Positions 33,815 to 45,518 of a DNA stretch of 64,000 nucleotides are shown here, in pieces. The translations under genes and the position numbers were made by a program. Origin of the DNA: Colius striatus (Eukaryota > Chordata > Aves > Coliiformes > Coliidae); contig NC_084774.1 of the NCBI RefSeq assembly GCF_028858725.1, positions 1,762,001-1,826,000 on the forward strand. Direction: 5' to 3'. Each line of letters begins with the position of its first letter. Within the stretch, counting starts at the first letter, position 1. The notes under the pieces were generated by a model. The model had not been told where the DNA came from. It did no database searches and worked only from the letters and a program-made list of their open reading frames with translations.

Positions 33815-34200
33815 ACATCTCCTAAAAGAACAATAAAAGGGGGGGGAGGGGTCAGCAACACCCCAAAACCTGAGGCAGGGTCCACAATCCCCTCCCCAAA
33901 TCCAGAGGTCTCCAATTACCCCATTTTGGGCTGCCCCCCCACTCGGTTTTAGGCCTTTTCCCGCCGTTTTTGCCCCTCCCCCCTCTCATTTTAGGCCTCT
34001 TTTCATCATTTTTGGGCCTCCTCCATCCTTTTCTGCTCCTCTTCCCATTTTTAACCCCCTTTTTTTCACGTGTCCCCCCATATTTAACCCCCTTCCCACC
34101 ACTTTTACCCTCCCCCCTCATTTTAACCCCCTTCCCCTCATTTTTGGGGGCTCCCCCGCCACTAATCCCTTTCCCTCATTTTTAGGTGCCCCCCCCCCAT
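33815..34200. repeat. C-rich low-complexity tract, unit 2
   Basis: As unit 1 with small changes near 34065. Confidence 0.85.
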
Positions 34201-34529
34201 TTTGAAAAGTATCTTTCTATAACAAATTCATCATCTTTACATTAAAGATGCAGCAACTTGTCTCAGATGGATTTTTTGGCTGCTGATTTTACCTAGCAGT
34301 TAGCCTCCCCTCATTTGGGCTTACCTGGTCGATGCAAAGGGATGGAATTGAGATCCTCCCACCAATGCTGGCATTCCCAGCAGCTTCAAAATCCTCCCCA
34401 AACCCCCTTTGGCCAGGGCTCAGAGGCCTTGACACAGCACTGACCCTCTCTTCTGCCCACCACCTTTTCCTTACTCCATATATCCCAAAGATACTGACTC
34501 AGCCCTTGCTCTGTTGCAAAACAATGTTG

Positions 34530-35896
34530 TTTATTTGAACGAGAACAGCAAACTGATTGCTAAAACTGGTAAGAGTGAAAACAACAATAATAATGATAAT
34601 AATGTAACAATATTTTAACAAGCCCCTAAGAAGATTACAAACATAAACTTAATGCTTCTTGATCTGACGAATAATCACTCCTAGAATTACATTGGGCCGA
34701 GATGACGCCAGACCTGAAAGGGAACACAAACAGTGCACAGCTGAGAGACTGAGTTCTGATTCTGCTGTCAAGAGAAACTTCCTAATTCCAGACTGACCCC
34801 CACAGAACTTGTTTGTCTCAATTCCATGAGATGACCCCTTGCAATTCCATTCTGCAACAACCTCTGTTCACACAATATCCCCCTAGATCACCCATTCTGC
34901 CACCTCTTAGGTTCAAACCTGATCCCATAGACACCTTATTTCCCAAATAATATCACACTGAGAGTAAGACAGAGACAGGTCAGCTCCTCACATCTGCTGC
35001 TTCATAACTGCTGGTGAATCTTTTGCAAACCTTTGCTGTGCCAATGAAGAATGACCTGCATTGTAACGTTTTCAGCTTCTGCAGCATTTAGCCTCCCCTC
35101 TTTTGTGCTTACCTGGCCCATGAAGAGGCAAGAGTTGGGATGGAATTGGGTCCTCAGAGCTCAGGGGGATCAGGTAAAAATTCTTGATAGTTCTCTTGGG
35201 AGTATTAGTTACAACCCCAAAACAACCACGACTGATCAAGTAGGCGTAGAGAGACACATAGGCATAAATATCTTCCTCTTCATACACGGGACGGAAACGA
35301 ATCAAACACAATTCCTGCAATAGAAAAGCAAAGGGGAACAATTCAGCCTTCAACAGAGCAGCAAATCAAGCAGGAAAGGGCCAACCTCAGGGGTAAAAAG
35401 CAGTGGTACAATTATCACTCTCTCGATGTTTCCCAGGCAATAGTCCAGCTGATACCATCTGTCCTTATCAGAAATACAGTGCTCGTCTGACATCAAACTC
35501 AACAGCTGGATGCTCCAAGTGATCCAGAAAGAAACAGAAAAGTCTCAGTTTCGGGCCTCTATTTTTGTACAGAGCATCAACTTTCACTTCTAAAGTGGAC
35601 TTAGTACTGAATTCTATTTCCTGCATTCAATGATCAGATCTCCTTATTTCTAGATGGAATTTCAGTCTTCAACATTGAATAATTAGTTTGTGTTCAATCG
35701 TTACAAATGAATTAGGAGCAAGGAGATTTAAGTGCTCTGCAGGAGAGAGAGATCAAGGGGATCTGCAGCTCAAGAGCAAGAAATTAAGAAGATTTTCAGT
35801 GGATACCTGATGAGGTGCAGTTCTGAGGTCAGCAATGTAATCCCAGACTGCCTTCGGTGGGATCGTCCCACCAACCCGAAGCGTCTCTGGTAATTC
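34530..35896 (-). CDS. SPOC-domain gene, unit 3 copy lacking its first SPOC exon
   Basis: Terminal exon 34649-34713 (VILGVIIRQ variant), exon C 35113-35314, exon B 35807-35896; AATAAA as TTTATT at 34530-34535. Exon A and the Ser/Pro-rich exon before it are gone: compared with unit 4, 648 bp are missing and the remaining sequence joins at TCCTTTT (36238-36244). The product would lack the first strand-helix segment of the SPOC fold (VWRGLFKLRSVATYLSKAYP), so the copy is probably non-functional or encodes a truncated domain. Confidence 0.7.
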
Positions 35897-36716
35897 CTAA
35901 ACAAGAAGCATGACATGGCAGGGTGAGAAACACCAAGAGACTCATGAATGTCATCATCCAACTGGTGTCAGTTGAAAATTAGTGACAAGGATGGTATTTT
36001 TCATCCATGGACAACCAAAACTTTCTGACAGGTCACATCAGTGACCCATCTCGGTTCAGAACAGAACAAGGCATCGACTTGAAATGCTGCCTTGTTTGGA
36101 ACTTCTTTCCCAAGAAGGAAGCTGACAGGAAGCTGTTCTTCCAGATCCAAACACATCTCAAAACACATTTACAGTCCTGAGCATCCTCCACCAATCTGAG
36201 AGGAATTTTTAGAAGGTGCTTTTTCCCATCCTCCAGCTCCTTTTCTTCCTTCCTCCCAACACTTTGTATAACATCTCTTTCCCTTTGCACAAAGGCAGCC
36301 CTGGGGATACCTGTGCACATACTGCCATACGGGGCAAACAGGTGGGTTTGATGTGGACTGTCAAGGTTGTGCGGAGCAGTGTCACAGTTTGGGCTTCGTC
36401 CAGGTTGGGGTGGCTCTTGCTGCTCCTCCAAGTGAAGAAACAAAACACATTCCGGTTAATCCTTAACTTCAACCATACAAAACCACTTTGGAAACCATTA
36501 AGTGACTTCAGTTCTTTACCCAAGAAGTTGTTTACAGCACCTCAGAGCTCTTGAATAACATCTCATTCTACCATGCTCTGAGGTAGGCAGCTCATGTTCA
36601 GCTCCCTGACAGGACGAGGCTGCAGTGAGGTGGGAGTCAGTCTCTGCTCCCAAGTAACCAGAGATGGGACAAGAGGCAACGGGCCTGAAGCTGCACCAGG
36701 GGAAGATTAGTCTGGG

Positions 36717-36941
36717 GATGAGGAAATATTGCTTCGCCCACAGGGCTGTTAGACACTGTCCCAGGCTGCCCAGGGAGCTGCTGATCTCCTGTCCCTGCAG
36801 ATACTGCAAAGCTGTGGAGCTGAGGAGGGCCATGGGTTAGTGGTGGCCTTGGCAGTGTTACGTTAGTGGTTGGACTCGATGCTCGTACAAGGACTTTTCC
36901 AACTAAAGCAATGCTGTGAGGCTGTGAGTCTGTGATATTTA
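36717..36941 (+). mobile_element. CR1 LINE 3' fragment, unit 3
   Basis: Same insertion as at 2265-2490. Confidence 0.8.
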
Positions 36942-37294
36942 CAGCTGCCACGTGTCCTCGCTTCACAGCTTTTTTCTTCATTTCAGGAGAACTGCTTCCT
37001 GACTCCATCCCCTGACAGAGACAAAACCAGCTTGGTAAAGTCATTTGTTCTGTACTTTGCAATGCTTTGGCTGGGGGTAGGAAAAAGGTCATTTGACACT
37101 GACCATTATGAGTATGTCCTTGGGAAGAAAGTGCTGCATTAACATCATGTGGCGGGTGAGCATGGGCACGCTCCTAACCCCTGTGCAAGATACTGTACGG
37201 GACTCAGTACTCCCGTTTTTCCCGTTTGGGCCACACTGTTTTTCAGCAGAAGCAGCGTCAATGTGCATCTGATCTGACACGATTCTGCTCCTGC

Positions 37295-37452
37295 AGAGCT
37301 TCATGCGGGTTCAACTTCAATGCAGCTTTGGAAGTCTTGCCACGTGCGCTTCCCTCTGCAACCTGAGCTAGCTGGACCTGCTTTAGCAGGGGCTTGGAGA
37401 TGGTCGGTAGACGTCCCTTCCAACCCCTGCCACGCTCTGAGGAGTCTGTGGA
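37295..37452 (+). mobile_element. Second CR1 3' fragment, unit 3
   Basis: Same insertion as at 3205-3362. Confidence 0.72.
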
Positions 37453-39087
37453 TTCGCTACGGGGTTTGTTCTCAAGGCAGTTATTCAATTGCACTTGAGA
37501 TACTCCCGGACATGTCAGTTGAAGCAGCAAACTGGCTGTCTTGCTTGAAAAGAGCTCAAAAGCCGTGACCAACTTCAGCTTATTCCTCAAATACAGCACG
37601 TGAATTGCACTTCTAGACCTGAGAATTCTTGCTGCCAACTGACAATGATTGTAGTTCCCCTGACAGACAATTCTAGATCTCTTCTAGAATTGGGCCACAA
37701 AGCTGGAGAAATGCATTTCTTTGTGTTTCCCTCCCCTTTAGATTGCAGGTAAAATAGTGCCGCTTTCCCCAAGCCAGTGACGCACTGGAACTCATTTGGG
37801 ACCTAAACTCCAGCAGCAGTTCAAGCACAGAAGTTCCTGGCGGTCACCAGAACATGATGAAGTTCCACTTCTCTTGTTGAACTCACCGGGCAGAAGATCG
37901 CCTCGAGCGCCCACAGATGATGAACGTGGCACAAGGCAGGTGAGGTTTGATCCCACCGTCCCCGAGGTCGCTCTGCCTCGAAGTGACTGTCTGCTTCTGG
38001 GGACAGCGGTTGGCGCCTCTTGTTGCCATGGCAATAGGAAAACAGAGCGGTCTCCTGGTTAGTGATGGCACACAGGGGATGGCCAGCATCAGCTTCAAGC
38101 TGAGGAATCCCAGGTCTGCACGAGCTGTAAGGACCGGCACGGCTCTGCTCTGGCTGAGACAGCTCTGGAGAGGCCCAGCAGAGAGAAAGCTAGCAGTGAC
38201 TTAGGAAACCTCGTCAGGAAGGAAGGAGCCACCCTTCTTTCCAAGCCCCAGGAAGGAATCCAAAGGCTGAGCATCTGCTCATCATCCTTCCATCAAATTG
38301 CCAATAAACAGTTTCTACTTCCCCAGTAGAACACTTAAAGCTCAGTGTGCCTCCTCCCCCACCTCTGCTGGTCACTCAACAACCAGAGCACCCACCTGTT
38401 ACTGAAGACCTTGCTGCAGTTGTAAACCTTAATGGACAGCGTTTCTCCCACGGCCAGCTTCCCGTAGTGAGGCCAGCCAAAGAGCTACAAACAAACAGAG
38501 GGGAGAGAGACGACAGGTCATTCCCAGACACGCTTTCCCATGTTTCCCACGTGGCTCGTTGGTCTCCTCTGCAAGGTGACCAAACCACTGAGCATCACAA
38601 AAAGCCGCTGGGGTGGGCAGTTATTTTCCTGCTGGCCAGGGCAGACCCTGCAGCTCGCAATGGAGGAAGGGATGGGAAGGGAGTGAGAACCCCTCCAGCA
38701 GCACACAGCTGTAGGTCAGCTGCTAAAGCAGCCACAGCATCATCTGGAAAGAGGAGGATGCAGGTGCCTGCTGCGGTGGCTGAGCTGGTTGCAGGGTGAG
38801 ACGGTGCATGAGGAAGGTACCATGGATGAGATCCCCTGAGGCTGCAATTCACCTCACACCCAAAGTGCCCAACTGCCTGGAGGCTGGCAAGAGGGAAAGG
38901 GCCCTCCTGCCCCTGAATCCTTCTCCTTTCTCCATGGAGCACAGAGGCATCCAGGCGGGATGGGAGAGATCCAGGTGCTGAGAATTCCCTGCTGCTCTGG
39001 TACAGCCAAGCTCTGACCGGCCGTGAGGAACGTGGGCTGACGCTGCCCTGCGCCCCGGCCCCCTCCCACACCCCACAGCCGCCACGT

Positions 39088-39238
39088 CCCATCCCATCCC
39101 ATCCCATCCCATCCCATGCCACCCCACCCCACCCCATCCAATCCCATCCCATGCCATCCCATCCCATCCCATCCCATCCCATCCCATCCCATCCCATCCC
39201 ATCCCATCCCATCCCATCCCATCCCATCCCATCCCATC
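39088..39238. repeat. (CCCAT)n array, unit 3
   Basis: About 150 bp with one variant block; the right flank reads CAATGC where the others have CGATGC. Confidence 0.97.
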
Positions 39239-39320
39239 AATGCTGTGGAGGGACCCCCGTGCCCCGCACACCTCACTTTGCCCTCATCCCCCACTTTGCC
39301 CTCACCTCCCCTCTCTGCAG

Positions 39321-39435
39321 TGGGGGTTTCAGTTAGTCTGTTCCCGATAGCTTCTGTCCACAAACTCTTTACCGGGTCTTCACTGCAACCCCCTCCCCCT
39401 GTTACTAAGCCAAAAGCTGCTCCTTGCTAAACCAG
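39321..39435. mobile_element. Old LTR-like fragment, unit 3
   Basis: Copy of the fragment at 5213-5325. Confidence 0.58.
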
Positions 39436-40049
39436 AACATGTATTTACATTTCTTCCATTCAGGAACAGAAAAGATCAAAGATTCAAAGCACAGGCAGGG
39501 AGGAGAATTGGTGTGAATGGCACAATCTCAAGGCACTCAGCACCCATAGCTGCATGGCAGGGCCTGGGTGCTGACAGCTCTCTTCACCCCAGGGATCCAG
39601 GTTGCCAGGACCAGGCTGCAGTCTACACCTTCTTTATCTCTGGTGGTTTCAGAGGTGGCCATCCCTGCCATTTATAACAGGACACCAGCTGCTTGGGCAC
39701 TTCAGCCAGAAGGGTCTGGGAAAGCGCTTCCCGGGGAGCCTGTGAAGACAGCAGGGAGAATGAACCAGAAATGCTGCACAGGAAGGAGCCATCGGGCCAG
39801 TGACAGCCCAGAGCACAGCCCCTGCCAGCCAGGTCTCACTCCCTGTCAGCCTCAGGGAGCACTGCTGAGGAGAACCATTTGTTTCCACCCCTGCACTGCT
39901 CCCACCTCAAGCCAAGGCTCACACAGCCTTTCTATATGGCCCTGATGAGGGTGGGAAACTACCCCAAGCATTAGCAATCCCTCTATATACACACCATCCT
40001 GCTTCTCCTAAACCTGTGGTTATACAGGGACAAACAGAATGGTTCAAAG

Positions 40050-40476
40050 TCACATTATACCCTGGGGCCCCGGCATTGTTTCACAGTGACACGACTCAGG
40101 TGAACACAGTTCACAATCCCCCATCTTCTTCTTTATCGTATTGATTTGTGGTTTTGATTCTAATCGAGTCAGTACTTGCCGAATTGGTATCAATTTCGGA
40201 TCTTCTTTTGTTTTTAGTCTCATCAAGGAATGAGTTTTCTCCTTCCCTGGTTCTGAATCAACGGGCCCTGCAGTTATCTGCATTCCTTGTGTAACCGAGT
40301 GCATTAATCTGGTAAAAAACAGGTATTAAACATGGAATTATTAAGAATCCTCCAAATATCCCCAGTACTACTATCCCAAGGTTAGGAAGCCAATCACCGT
40401 TCATCAGGTTCCCCCCTCGTCCTCCCAGATCGATTCCATTCCAAGTCTGAACTGGAACATGTGCAATTTCCTTCAT
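40050..40476 (-). mobile_element. Endogenous retrovirus env/3' end remnant, unit 3
   Basis: Copy of the fossil at 6876-7302. Confidence 0.6.
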
Positions 40477-40552
40477 TTTGTTACCAGTTGATAGAGAGTG
40501 TTTCCTTCATCATCAATTTCTAATCAACACTTACTAAGATTAAATTTTAACT

Positions 40553-40922
40553 TGGGGGAGGTTTTGAGGGGATTTTGCGGTTCCCTTGGGGATTGGGGAG
40601 GGGTTTGAGGGGTTTTGGGGTCCCCTTGAGGCATTGGGGGGAGGTTTTGGGGTCCCCTGGGGGTTTTAGGGGTGGGTTGGGGAGTCTTTTGGGATTCCCT
40701 TGGGGCTTTGGGGGTGGTTTTGGGGGGCTTTTGGGGTCCCCTTGGGGCATTGGGGAGGGGTTTGAGGGGTTTTGGGGTCCCCTTGAGGCATTCAGGGAGT
40801 TTTGGGGTCCCCTTGGGGCATTGGGGAGGGGTTTGAGGGTTTTTGGGGTCCCCTTGAGGCATTCAGGGAGTTTTAGGGTCCCCTTGGGGCATTGAGAGTG
40901 AGTTTTGGGGTCCATTTGGGGC
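40553..40922. repeat. G-rich minisatellite, unit 3
   Basis: Same structure as in unit 2 with scattered substitutions. Confidence 0.9.
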
Positions 40923-40974
40923 ATTGGAGGGACTTGGGCAGGGGCTTCCCCTAGAGAAGAGGTTTGGGGAGGCC

Positions 40975-41567
40975 CCGTTGTCCCCTTCCCACGCTGCTTT
41001 GCTCCACGGGCTGGAGGGGGCAGCGCTGGATCGCACCGAGGTGCTGGTGAGGGCTGGGGGCGTGGCCTGAGAGGGGGCGTGGTCTGCTCTCTGATTGGCC
41101 ACCTTCCCCCACCCCCCGGAGGAGCTGCTGGAGCCCCGCCCCCCGCCGCACTAAGCCCCGCCCCCTCCCCTCTGTGACGTCACAGGCACACGCAGCTCCT
41201 CGGCCAATCGCTGCCCTGCTGCTCCCCGCAGGCCGCGTGCTCCTGCAGCACGGGGAGGATGCTCCTGGCCGTGCTCCCGACAGCCTTGTGATGTCACAGA
41301 CAGTCACAGGCCCCTGTGGGACACGGCAGCAGCCCAGCTGCAGATTGCCCGGCACACGGCAGACGTCGAGCCCTGGAGGCAGCAGCCGAGCCCTCGAGTC
41401 CTGCCCTCAGCAGCCAGACGTCGGCACGTGCCTGAGGAGCCGCCGAGTCGCAGCAGCAGCGCCTGAAGCCTTTGAGTCCCACCGGTGGCAGCCGGCGAGT
41501 CCTGCCTGCGGTGGCTGAGATCCCGACCCGCCAGCAGCTGAGAGGACAGCAAGTGCCAGCAGCGGCC
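40975..41567 (+). promoter_or_regulatory. CpG-rich promoter of the RING gene, unit 3
   Basis: CRE at 41175-41182; layout as in unit 2. Confidence 0.68.
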
Positions 41568-42128
41568 ATGGAGGTGCCCAGGCAGGAGCAGAGGGACGGT
41601 TGCCCCGTCTGCCTCGGTCCCCTGCAACGGCCCTGTGCCCTGGAGCCGTGCTGGCACGCCTTGTGCCAGGCCTGCACCCAGCGCTGGGCTGCCGCCCACT
41701 GCCCGCTGTGCCACCAGCCCATCCTGGCCCTCTGCCTCCTGCCTGCAGAGGAGGGCGACGCCGGGGGGGCCCGGCAGCCTCACGGCCGCCTCCGTCCCGC
41801 CGCGGGGCCGGGGCCGCAGCCGCAGGGGCGGCGGCGGCGGGGGCCCAGAGGGCAGCGGGGCCGGAGAGCCGGGGCTGAGCGTGGGCAGCGTGGCCCCGCC
41901 GGGCTGCAGGACAGGCGCAGGCGGCCCCGCCACGTGCCGTGGCCCCGCCAGGAGCCGCTGTGGCTGCGGCGGCTCCTGGACCACGAGCTGGGCTCCGGGG
42001 ATCACAGCAGGGACCGGCAGCTCAGCTTCCTGCTGGCGCGCCGCCGAGATCCCGCCTGGCTGCGGCGGCTCCTGGACTATGTGCTGAGCTCCGAGGACTA
42101 CGCTCAGCTGCGCTGGCTGCGCTCCTGA
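41568..42128 (+). CDS. Intronless C3HC4 RING-finger protein, unit 3
   Basis: Open over 186 codons; differs from unit 2 at the tail linker (SRDRQLS). All zinc ligands kept. ATTAAA at 42425-42430. Confidence 0.82.
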   Translation: MEVPRQEQRDGCPVCLGPLQRPCALEPCWHALCQACTQRWAAAHCPLCHQPILALCLLPAEEGDAGGARQPHGRLRPAAGPGPQPQGRRRRGPRGQRGRRAGAERGQRGPAGLQDRRRRPRHVPWPRQEPLWLRRLLDHELGSGDHSRDRQLSFLLARRRDPAWLRRLLDYVLSSEDYAQLRWLRS

Positions 42129-42881
42129 GACACAAACATCTCCCTCTGAATCGGCCCCCGGCGCAGGCTGAGAGGGGCCAGGCCGGGTTCCTTCTGTGCG
42201 CCTTGGCTCATGGCTGCAGCACGCTGAGAGTGGCCACAGGCACTGCGGGAGCCTCTCCTCGGGAGCCTGAGGACACGGCAGCACAGTCCACGCGTGACAA
42301 CTGCGGCCTTTCCATCGGGACTGAGCGTGGGGCTGCAGGCACTGAGCCCTTGCACCTGCCATCGCTCCTTTGCTGCTTTCCTTTGCTGCTCTTACAACGC
42401 TTTGTTCTCTCCTCGTGGTGTTTTATTAAACTCTCCTTATCTCAACCCACAAAGCTTCATCTTTTCCTCCCGATTCTCCTCCTTGCCCTGCTGAGGTGGG
42501 GCGCAGTGAACAACTGCAGGCTTTGCTTATTGTCAGCTGGCTTTAAATCACAGCAGCCTTTGGAGCCTTTTCAGTGTGGGAGCAATCTCGAGATGTTTGC
42601 AGTGAGTCTGCTCAGCCCAGACTGAAACAGCCCGGCTGCAGCCCAGAAAGATTCAGCCAACGGTGCGCAGTTACGGCAAGAGGAAAGCACCCAGGCTCTG
42701 ACGCCTCGAGGGGAATCAGTGCTGCAAGGAGAGAAGAACAGGGAGAGAGGAACACTGCAGGACGCAGCTGGGGACCCGGGGCAGTGGGGCAGAAGAGGGT
42801 GTGGGGCACAGACCAGTCCGGAGCTCAGCTGCCCTTTCCATCTCAGCATTCTAGTGGTTCTCCCTCAGAATCTTTTTTCAA

Positions 42882-44121
42882 AGAATCACAGCACGGTGGG
42901 GGTTAAAGGGACCTGTAGAGCTCATCCAGTCCAACCCCCTGCAGAAGCAGCTCCCATCTACATCAGGTCACGCGGGAACATGTCATGCAGGAGGTCTTGA
43001 AGCCCTCCAAGGAAGGAGCCTCCTCACCCTCCCTGGGCAGCCTGGGCCAGGGCTCCCTCATCTCACAGGGAAACAGTTTGTCCTTATGTTGAAATGGAAA
43101 CTTTTGTTCCAGCTTCATCCCATCAGCCCTTGTCCTGTTGCTAGATACCATCGAAAAAAGTGCTGCCCCAACCTCCTGACACCCACCAGTGAGATATTTG
43201 TCACTATTAATGAGATCCCCCCTCAGTCTCCTCCAGGCTGAACAGCCCCAGGTCCCGCAGCCTTTCCTCATAAGGAAGATGCTCCAGTCCCCTCAGCATC
43301 CTGGTGGCCCTGCACTGGCCTCTCTCCAGGAGTTCTACCCTTGGCAGAGTAGAGGAGGAGCAGAACCTCCCTCAACCAGCACTCCCAGGTCTGTGTCTGC
43401 AGAGCTGCTCTCCAGCAGGTCACCCCCAGCCTGTCCTGGTGCAGGGGGTTGTTCCTTCCCAGCTGCAGGATTCTGCCCTTGTCCTTGTTGAACCTCGTGA
43501 GGTTTCTCTCTGCCCAACTCTCAGCCTGTCCTGATGTCACTGAATGGCAGCACTGAATGCAGTGACACTGGCCTTGCTCCAGCCCTCAGGCACCTCACCT
43601 GTCCTCCATGGTTGTTCAAACATGATGGAGAGAGGCTTAGCAATCGCATCAGCAGCTCCCGCAGCATTCTTGGACGCATCCCATTGGGACCCATTGACTT
43701 ATGAGTGTTAAGCTCAGCCAACAAGCTTTTTACCTCTTCCTCTTCCACCCAGGGCAAGTCCTCTGCTGTCCAGGCCAGGCGACTGTCCTTGCTGGACTGG
43801 GCTTCCCCAGGGCCGGCCGTGGCCGTAAAGACCGAAGCAAAGGCGGCATTCAGTACTTCGGGCTCCTCTGCGTCCTCGGTCACCAGGGCACCCTCTGTGT
43901 TCAGCAGCGGGCCCACATTTCCCCTCAGCTTCCTTTTACTACCAATGTGCCTGAAAAACCCCTTCTTGTTTTCCTTAACTGTCCTGGCTAGATTTGATTG
44001 TAGAAGGGCTTCAGCCTTCCTGGTTGCACCCCTGCGAGCTCTGGCCAAGAGCTCAGAATCAAGTAACAGCTGCTTGGAAGCAAGAGGGAAAATATGTTGG
44101 GTATCATTTTGTCCTTGTTAA
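42882..44121 (-). mobile_element. CR1 LINE with internal deletion, unit 3
   Basis: Same insertion as at 9580-10830, almost identical to the unit 2 copy. Confidence 0.9.
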
Positions 44122-44479
44122 TTCTTTCTAGACCGAAATAGGAAGAGTTTATCACGAGAAATGCTTTTCCTTGATTTGAGAAATAGCTTTAATCCATTCT
44201 TTATTACTGGTTTTGTAAGAAACTGAAGAACGCCTCAAAGATGCCACAACAACATTAAGCAAAAGCAGCAGCAGAGCCCATCAGGAAAAACTGTCAAGAA
44301 ATGATAAACCCCTATCAAGTTGGCACATTTTCTGAGGAGGTGAAATGCGTTTACTTCAGCAGCTGAGTGTTCTTCATCCCTCTCTATCCTCAGCTGGAGC
44401 AGGGAAGAATTATCCCGTGCCAGCTACAGCACTGAGATGTGGAGTCGCTGGTTTCCTGACTTGGAAAGTAAAGCTGTCC

Positions 44480-45447
44480 TTAAGAGGATCCTTTGTCCTT
44501 CTCTCCTCCCCCGTATACAGAAGGGGATTTGGCTTGCTGGTAGTGCCCAGGCTTTCCTTCACAAAGGGTTTGGGAACACTCACCCTCTTTTGCAGCTGGC
44601 AGAGGCAAAGGGATCGTGCATTTTGGAGTGTGCAGCCATGAGTGCTTCAAGACTTCATCTACGCACAACCTCTGAGCCACGACGGGCGGGAGCAAGCGGT
44701 GAACGAGATCCCTGCACTCTGCAGTCAGATGTTTGGACTGGGGAAGGGGATCCGCTGTCGTTTCTGAACACGGGTCATTTTGCTGACGTTGGAATCATTG
44801 AAAGGCAACGAAGCCCAGACCATTGAGTACAGGCTGACACCCAGAGTCCATGTGTCAGCAATCCTGGGGTCAGAGGGAATTTCCTCCAGCACTTCAGGGG
44901 CTGCGTACGCAGGAGAACAACAGAAGGTTTGGCTGAGAACAATTCTGCCATTTTCCTCCCGAGACAGGAGTTTGGAAAAGCCAAAGTCTGCCAGCTTGAC
45001 ATTGAGATGTGCATGGAGAGGGATGTTCTCACATTGCAGCTCCCTGTGAGCAACGTCCAAGTCGTGGCAATACTTGATGGCAGATGCCAACTGCTGAAAC
45101 TTGGTGCCAGCGATGTCCTCTGTCATAGCTCCTGTGATCCCCATGTAGTCCAGGAGGTCTCCCTTTTCCCCCAGCTCCAACACTCTGTACACTTTCCTAG
45201 CTGGTGTCTGAAAAATCTCAAAGGTTTTGGTGATTGAGGGGTGCTGCAAACATCTCAATGCCTCGATTTCCCTGGGCAGAAATCTTTCCAGGAAGTGCTG
45301 AGTAGCTTTTCTCTTGTTGATTATCTTGACGGCCACGTTGCGTTTCAGCTGGACACAGTGGGCAGATTTCACTTTCCCATAAGAACCTTCTCCGAGTGTC
45401 TTTCTCAGGCTGTAGCCTTTCTTTGCCAGCGCCACAGCATCAGACAT
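44480..45447 (-). pseudogene. TSSK-type kinase pseudogene, unit 3
   Basis: Identical in translation to the unit 2 copy, including HRE and the frame break near 44725. Confidence 0.85.
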
Positions 45448-45518
45448 GGTGGGAGAGCTGGGGAAGCCCAAAACCATCCTCCCCACAGATGCCACCGAAG
45501 CTCCCAGCAGCTCCTCAC

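Larger units (their letters stand above)
18167..35101. repeat. Tandem amplicon unit 2
   Basis: Second copy, 16935 bp. It has the empty site where units 1 and 4 carry the solo LTR, the longest (CCCAT)n array, and all recognisable SPOC exons. From about 25.0 kb to its right end it is almost base-for-base the same as unit 3 at a constant offset of 16211. Confidence 0.95.
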
